Of a DNA stretch of 64,000 nucleotides, positions 61,684 through 64,000 are shown piece after piece. Position numbers and translations under genes: made by a program. Under the pieces are notes generated by a model that saw nothing but the letters and a program-made list of their open reading frames with translations, was not told where the DNA came from and did no database searches. The DNA is from Bradyrhizobium cenepequi (GTDB lineage: Bacteria > Pseudomonadota > Alphaproteobacteria > Rhizobiales > Xanthobacteraceae): positions 62,001 through 126,000 of the forward strand of contig NZ_JAGKJI010000017.1 of assembly GCF_020329485.1 (NCBI RefSeq). The letters are read 5' to 3'. Positions within the stretch are counted from its first letter, which is position 1. Each line of letters starts with the position of its first letter.

Positions 61684-62919
61684 TCAGAGCCACAAGAGCC
61701 CAAAAGCAATAGTCAGGACCGTGAGTGGCGCCCCCACCTTGAAATAGGCCCAAAAACTTAATTCCACCCCTCGCGCCTTCGCGCGCTGGGCGACAATGAG
61801 ATTGGCAACAGAACCGACCAGGGTAAAATTTCCAGCCAGCGTCGCCGCCATGGCGACCACAAGCCAAGCGCGTTGCGGATCCTGTAAATTCGGAACGAAT
61901 GGCTTGAGGAGAAGCACGGCCGGAACGTTGCTAACGAGATTGGACAGCAGGGCCGTAACGCCGGCCAGGATTGTCGGGTTGTCGAGGTGCTGGCGGGCGA
62001 TCGCAGCGCTGACATCGGCCGTGATCACCGCTTTCTCGAGCCCACCAGTGACGACAAACAACCCGACAAACATCACAAGAAGTGGCCAGTCGATCTCGAT
62101 ATAAACCTTTTCAGGTCTCACGCGCCGCGTGAGCAGCAGAAAACCACCACCCATAATAGCCACCTTGGCAACTGGTTGGCCGAAGAAAAAAAGCACGACC
62201 ATGACCGCCAGAACAACAATGGACTTCGCCAACAGCGGTCCATGATAGCGGGCTGGTACGTCGGTTGGGTCAAATTGATCGCGCGTAAAAAAATCGCTCC
62301 GATAGGATAATGCGATGAAAACGTAGGTGATCATGAGCCCGATGACTGCGACCGGCACAAGCGCCACAGCAAAATCGCCGTAAGGGATACGGGAGAGGCT
62401 TCCAATCATGATGTTTTGAGGATTTCCAGTGATGGTCGCGACACTCCCGACGTTAGACGCGGTAGCGATCGCCAAGACGTAGGGAATAGGATTTCGCTTT
62501 AGCCGTGTCACGAGTTCGAGCACGAGCGGGGTCATCACCAAGCAGATCGTGTCGTTGACTAGAAACGCTGAGAGAACCCCGGAGGAAAAAACTACCATTC
62601 CAAGAAACGTTATCGGCCGCCTAACGTGGCCTGCGATCCAGTGGGTGATAGCACGAAAAAATCCTGAGAGCCGGAGATTGGCGACGACGATCATCATGCC
62701 AAGCAGCAGCACAATCGTGTTGAAGTCGACCGCTTGATAAGCTTCCTCCAGCGACAGTACGCCGGTGGCGACCATCAAACTGCCGCCAAGCAGGGCCGCC
62801 CCAGCCCGGTCAATCCGGTATACGGGTATTTTGCCGACGGCCACGACGACGTAGGTTGCAAGAAAGATCAACCACGCAGCAGCAATCGTTGTTTCAGGCA
62901 TCCAGTCCATTCTGCCCAT
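61684..62919 (-). CDS. ArsB/NhaD-type (SLC13-like) anion transporter
   Basis: 411 residues from the ATG at 62919, after GAAGG. Ten to eleven helices. Motifs AFLVNDTICLVMTPLVLEL and ASNVGSVATITGNPQNIMIG in the first half, LLSNLVSNVPAVLLLKPF and LAGNFTLVGSVANLIVA in the second, are the two substrate/cation-binding repeats of the ion-transporter superfamily. It could export arsenite, carboxylates or another anion; substrate unclear. Confidence 0.9.
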   Translation of the reverse strand: MGRMDWMPETTIAAAWLIFLATYVVVAVGKIPVYRIDRAGAALLGGSLMVATGVLSLEEAYQAVDFNTIVLLLGMMIVVANLRLSGFFRAITHWIAGHVRRPITFLGMVVFSSGVLSAFLVNDTICLVMTPLVLELVTRLKRNPIPYVLAIATASNVGSVATITGNPQNIMIGSLSRIPYGDFAVALVPVAVIGLMITYVFIALSYRSDFFTRDQFDPTDVPARYHGPLLAKSIVVLAVMVVLFFFGQPVAKVAIMGGGFLLLTRRVRPEKVYIEIDWPLLVMFVGLFVVTGGLEKAVITADVSAAIARQHLDNPTILAGVTALLSNLVSNVPAVLLLKPFVPNLQDPQRAWLVVAMAATLAGNFTLVGSVANLIVAQRAKARGVELSFWAYFKVGAPLTVLTIAFGLLWL

Positions 62920-63339
62920 CAAGCCTTCGCCCCTCGCCAAAGACAAGATGCAAGCCATGTCTCGAATGGGTCATCGCGACCGATCCAGCCGGTCCTGCCT
63001 GCCATTTGATGTCCGCTTTGACCTGATCGTTGCGCGCACGCGAAATGACGCGAAGGGCCAGAACCTGAGATATCTCCTTCGATCCCACGCATGGAGCCTG
63101 GGGAGCGCGGCCATAGGCTGTTTTATCCGACTGCAGCGCGGGCGATTGGCCTGGCACTTGGCCGGTTCGGTCCCAGTCCTGAGCGCGTTCGCGGAAGCTG
63201 CGTGATTACCGGCCGGGGGCACGTCGGCCTATCTCGTTATGCTCGGCCGGACGATGATCCTGGCATTCGCCGCCCTTAACTCCCGTGAGATGCCACATTC
63301 CGGCTCTTGCGAGATCTCGATCGACGGCCGTCGCGATGC
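62920..63339. other. Non-coding stretch between transporter and dead hydrolase
   Basis: It holds the second dispersed repeat (62970-63020) and nothing else I can support. Confidence 0.4.
62970..63020 (+). repeat. Dispersed intergenic repeat, copy 2
   Basis: GATCCAGCCGGTCCTGCCTG followed by CCATTTGATGTCCGCT repeats the sequence at 2976-3012, with extra similarity upstream. Confidence 0.6.
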
Positions 63340-63715
63340 TCACAAGACAACGCCGATTGGGGGATAAGTCACACTGACCATCGATAGTTTCGGTCCGCGC
63401 AAGCTCAAGAATACGTGCAGTCGTCCCGCTGCGGCAATGGACACAGCCCTTGATCCCTATCAGGCTCTGAAGCCCTTGTTCAGCAGCCGTTCGTCGATCC
63501 AAAGCGGGTAATCGTTGTCGGTTTCTCTCAAGGCGGCTGGCTCAGCCTTTCGTCCGTCGAGCGCGGTTCGATGGAAAACGTCGCGCAGAACAAGTTTGTT
63601 GCTGCGGCGGCGTTTTATCCTGTCTGCCGGGCGGTAAAGCGACTCCTATGACGGTCCCTAACTCTCATTATGTCCGGTGAGAGCGATGATTGGACCCTTG
63701 CCGATTCCTGTCGCA
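63340..63715 (+). pseudogene. Dienelactone-hydrolase-family alpha/beta hydrolase pseudogene
   Basis: Pieces read in order: WG, an in-frame TAA where Tyr is expected, then VTLTIDSFGPRKLKNTCSRP, ALDPYQALK, a frameshift, VQQPFVDPKRVIVVGFSQGG with the nucleophile Ser, NKFVAAAAFYPVCRAVK, another shift near 63650, and LIMSGESDDWTLADSCRKLA. The amino-terminal third is unrecognisable. This matches the order and length of dienelactone hydrolases, so it is a decayed gene. Confidence 0.8.
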
Positions 63716-63776
63716 AGCTGGCCGACCGGGAGGGCGAACTCGGATACCGGTAAGTTCATCCATACGGCCAGCGACG

Positions 63777-63902
63777 TCAAATTCGTGTGCTAGGTTCTGC
63801 AAATGCCACCGACACTGGTTCCTGCACGAAGCTGTCGAGGACGACCGCAGCCCCGGCGATAATGACACCGGCGACAAGGCAAGCGGCAATGAATGCGCGC
63901 AT
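63777..63902 (-). CDS. 41-residue single-helix membrane protein
   Basis: Begins MRAFIAACLVAGVIIAGAA and ends EPVSVAFAEPSTRI: one hydrophobic helix and a short polar tail. AGGAGAAATGCA lies upstream of the ATG at 63902. I recognise very similar tiny proteins, usually annotated hypothetical, in Bradyrhizobium and relatives. Function unknown. Confidence 0.65.
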   Translation of the reverse strand: MRAFIAACLVAGVIIAGAAVVLDSFVQEPVSVAFAEPSTRI

Positions 63903-63962
63903 TGCATTTCTCCTGTCTGCTCCAATTCCTCAATACGCGGGTATCCGCAAGCCCTAAGCTAA

Positions 63963-63982
63963 GAGGGCATAGCCCTCGCTTT
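63963..63982. terminator. Hairpin near the right edge
   Basis: Stem GAGGGC-ATA-GCCCTC followed by GCTTT. Could end a transcript reading either way. Confidence 0.4.
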
Positions 63983-64000
63983 CAATGCCCATGAAGGTTC

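Noticed and set aside
1..64000. CRISPR arrays, tRNA/rRNA genes, complete insertion sequences
   Set aside because: No regularly spaced repeats, no cloverleaf-like T-loop signatures, and no transposase with flanking inverted repeats were seen by eye; a dedicated search could still find a tRNA.

Overview
The window looks like chromosomal DNA of a high-GC alphaproteobacterium, most probably a Bradyrhizobium or close relative in the Nitrobacteraceae. This is inferred from the gene content (RpoH-type sigma factor, C4-pathway 5-aminolevulinate synthase, SoxC-type sulfite dehydrogenase, PqqA, paired-cupin oxalate decarboxylase) and from dispersed intergenic repeats of a kind I associate with that group. 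I see no rRNA, tRNA, CRISPR array, complete insertion sequence or phage gene.

Layout. 1-5 kb: secreted protein, cytochrome b plus molybdopterin oxidoreductase, then a decayed stretch ending in a broken lactate dehydrogenase. 5-12 kb: FMN reductase, SoxC plus cytochrome c, a sorbosone-dehydrogenase-like lipoprotein, a 26-residue orphan PqqA, a multicopper oxidase. 12-18 kb: AhpD-like and HPP proteins, catalase, HD-domain protein, GlxA-type regulator, glycine-rich secreted protein, RpoH paralogue. 18-25 kb: molybdoenzyme relic, low-complexity secreted protein, RND efflux pair. 25-31 kb: periplasmic aldehyde oxidoreductase paoABC with its own cytochrome c, and an oxalate decarboxylase. 31-41 kb: cytochrome bd-type oxidase, aldo-keto reductase, 3-hydroxyisobutyrate-dehydrogenase-like enzyme, AraC regulator, porin. 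42-54 kb: two-component genes (two paralogous kinases, four regulator-like proteins, one ruined PAS kinase), a SorAB-like sulfite dehydrogenase, tiny cysteine-rich proteins, hemA. 54-64 kb: DUF202 plus sulfite-oxidase-fold protein, second catalase, aquaporin, DUF1614 protein, anion transporter, and a decayed dienelactone hydrolase.

The common theme is redox and stress physiology at the cell envelope: four sulfite-oxidase-fold enzymes, a xanthine-oxidase-family enzyme, several c-type cytochromes, two catalases, a quinol oxidase, a multicopper oxidase and a heme-biosynthesis gene. Many of these share one upstream signature that I consider the main discovery. It is a 16-bp dyad, CTAAA-N6-TTTA(G/A), often followed by TGG and then, 20-21 nt after the TTTAnT element, by a CTA-type -10 box. 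This puts the dyad centre near -41.5, the position of a class II activator site. About nineteen copies lie in this one window, mostly 55-135 bp upstream of start codons on both strands, so much of the region may be one undescribed regulon.

Several genes are clearly decaying, and their relics are informative: an N-terminus/C-terminus remnant of a formate-dehydrogenase-like protein, a PAS kinase with a 68-bp micro-inversion, a lactate dehydrogenase and a dienelactone hydrolase with frameshifts and stops, and a scrap of an AhpD-like gene.
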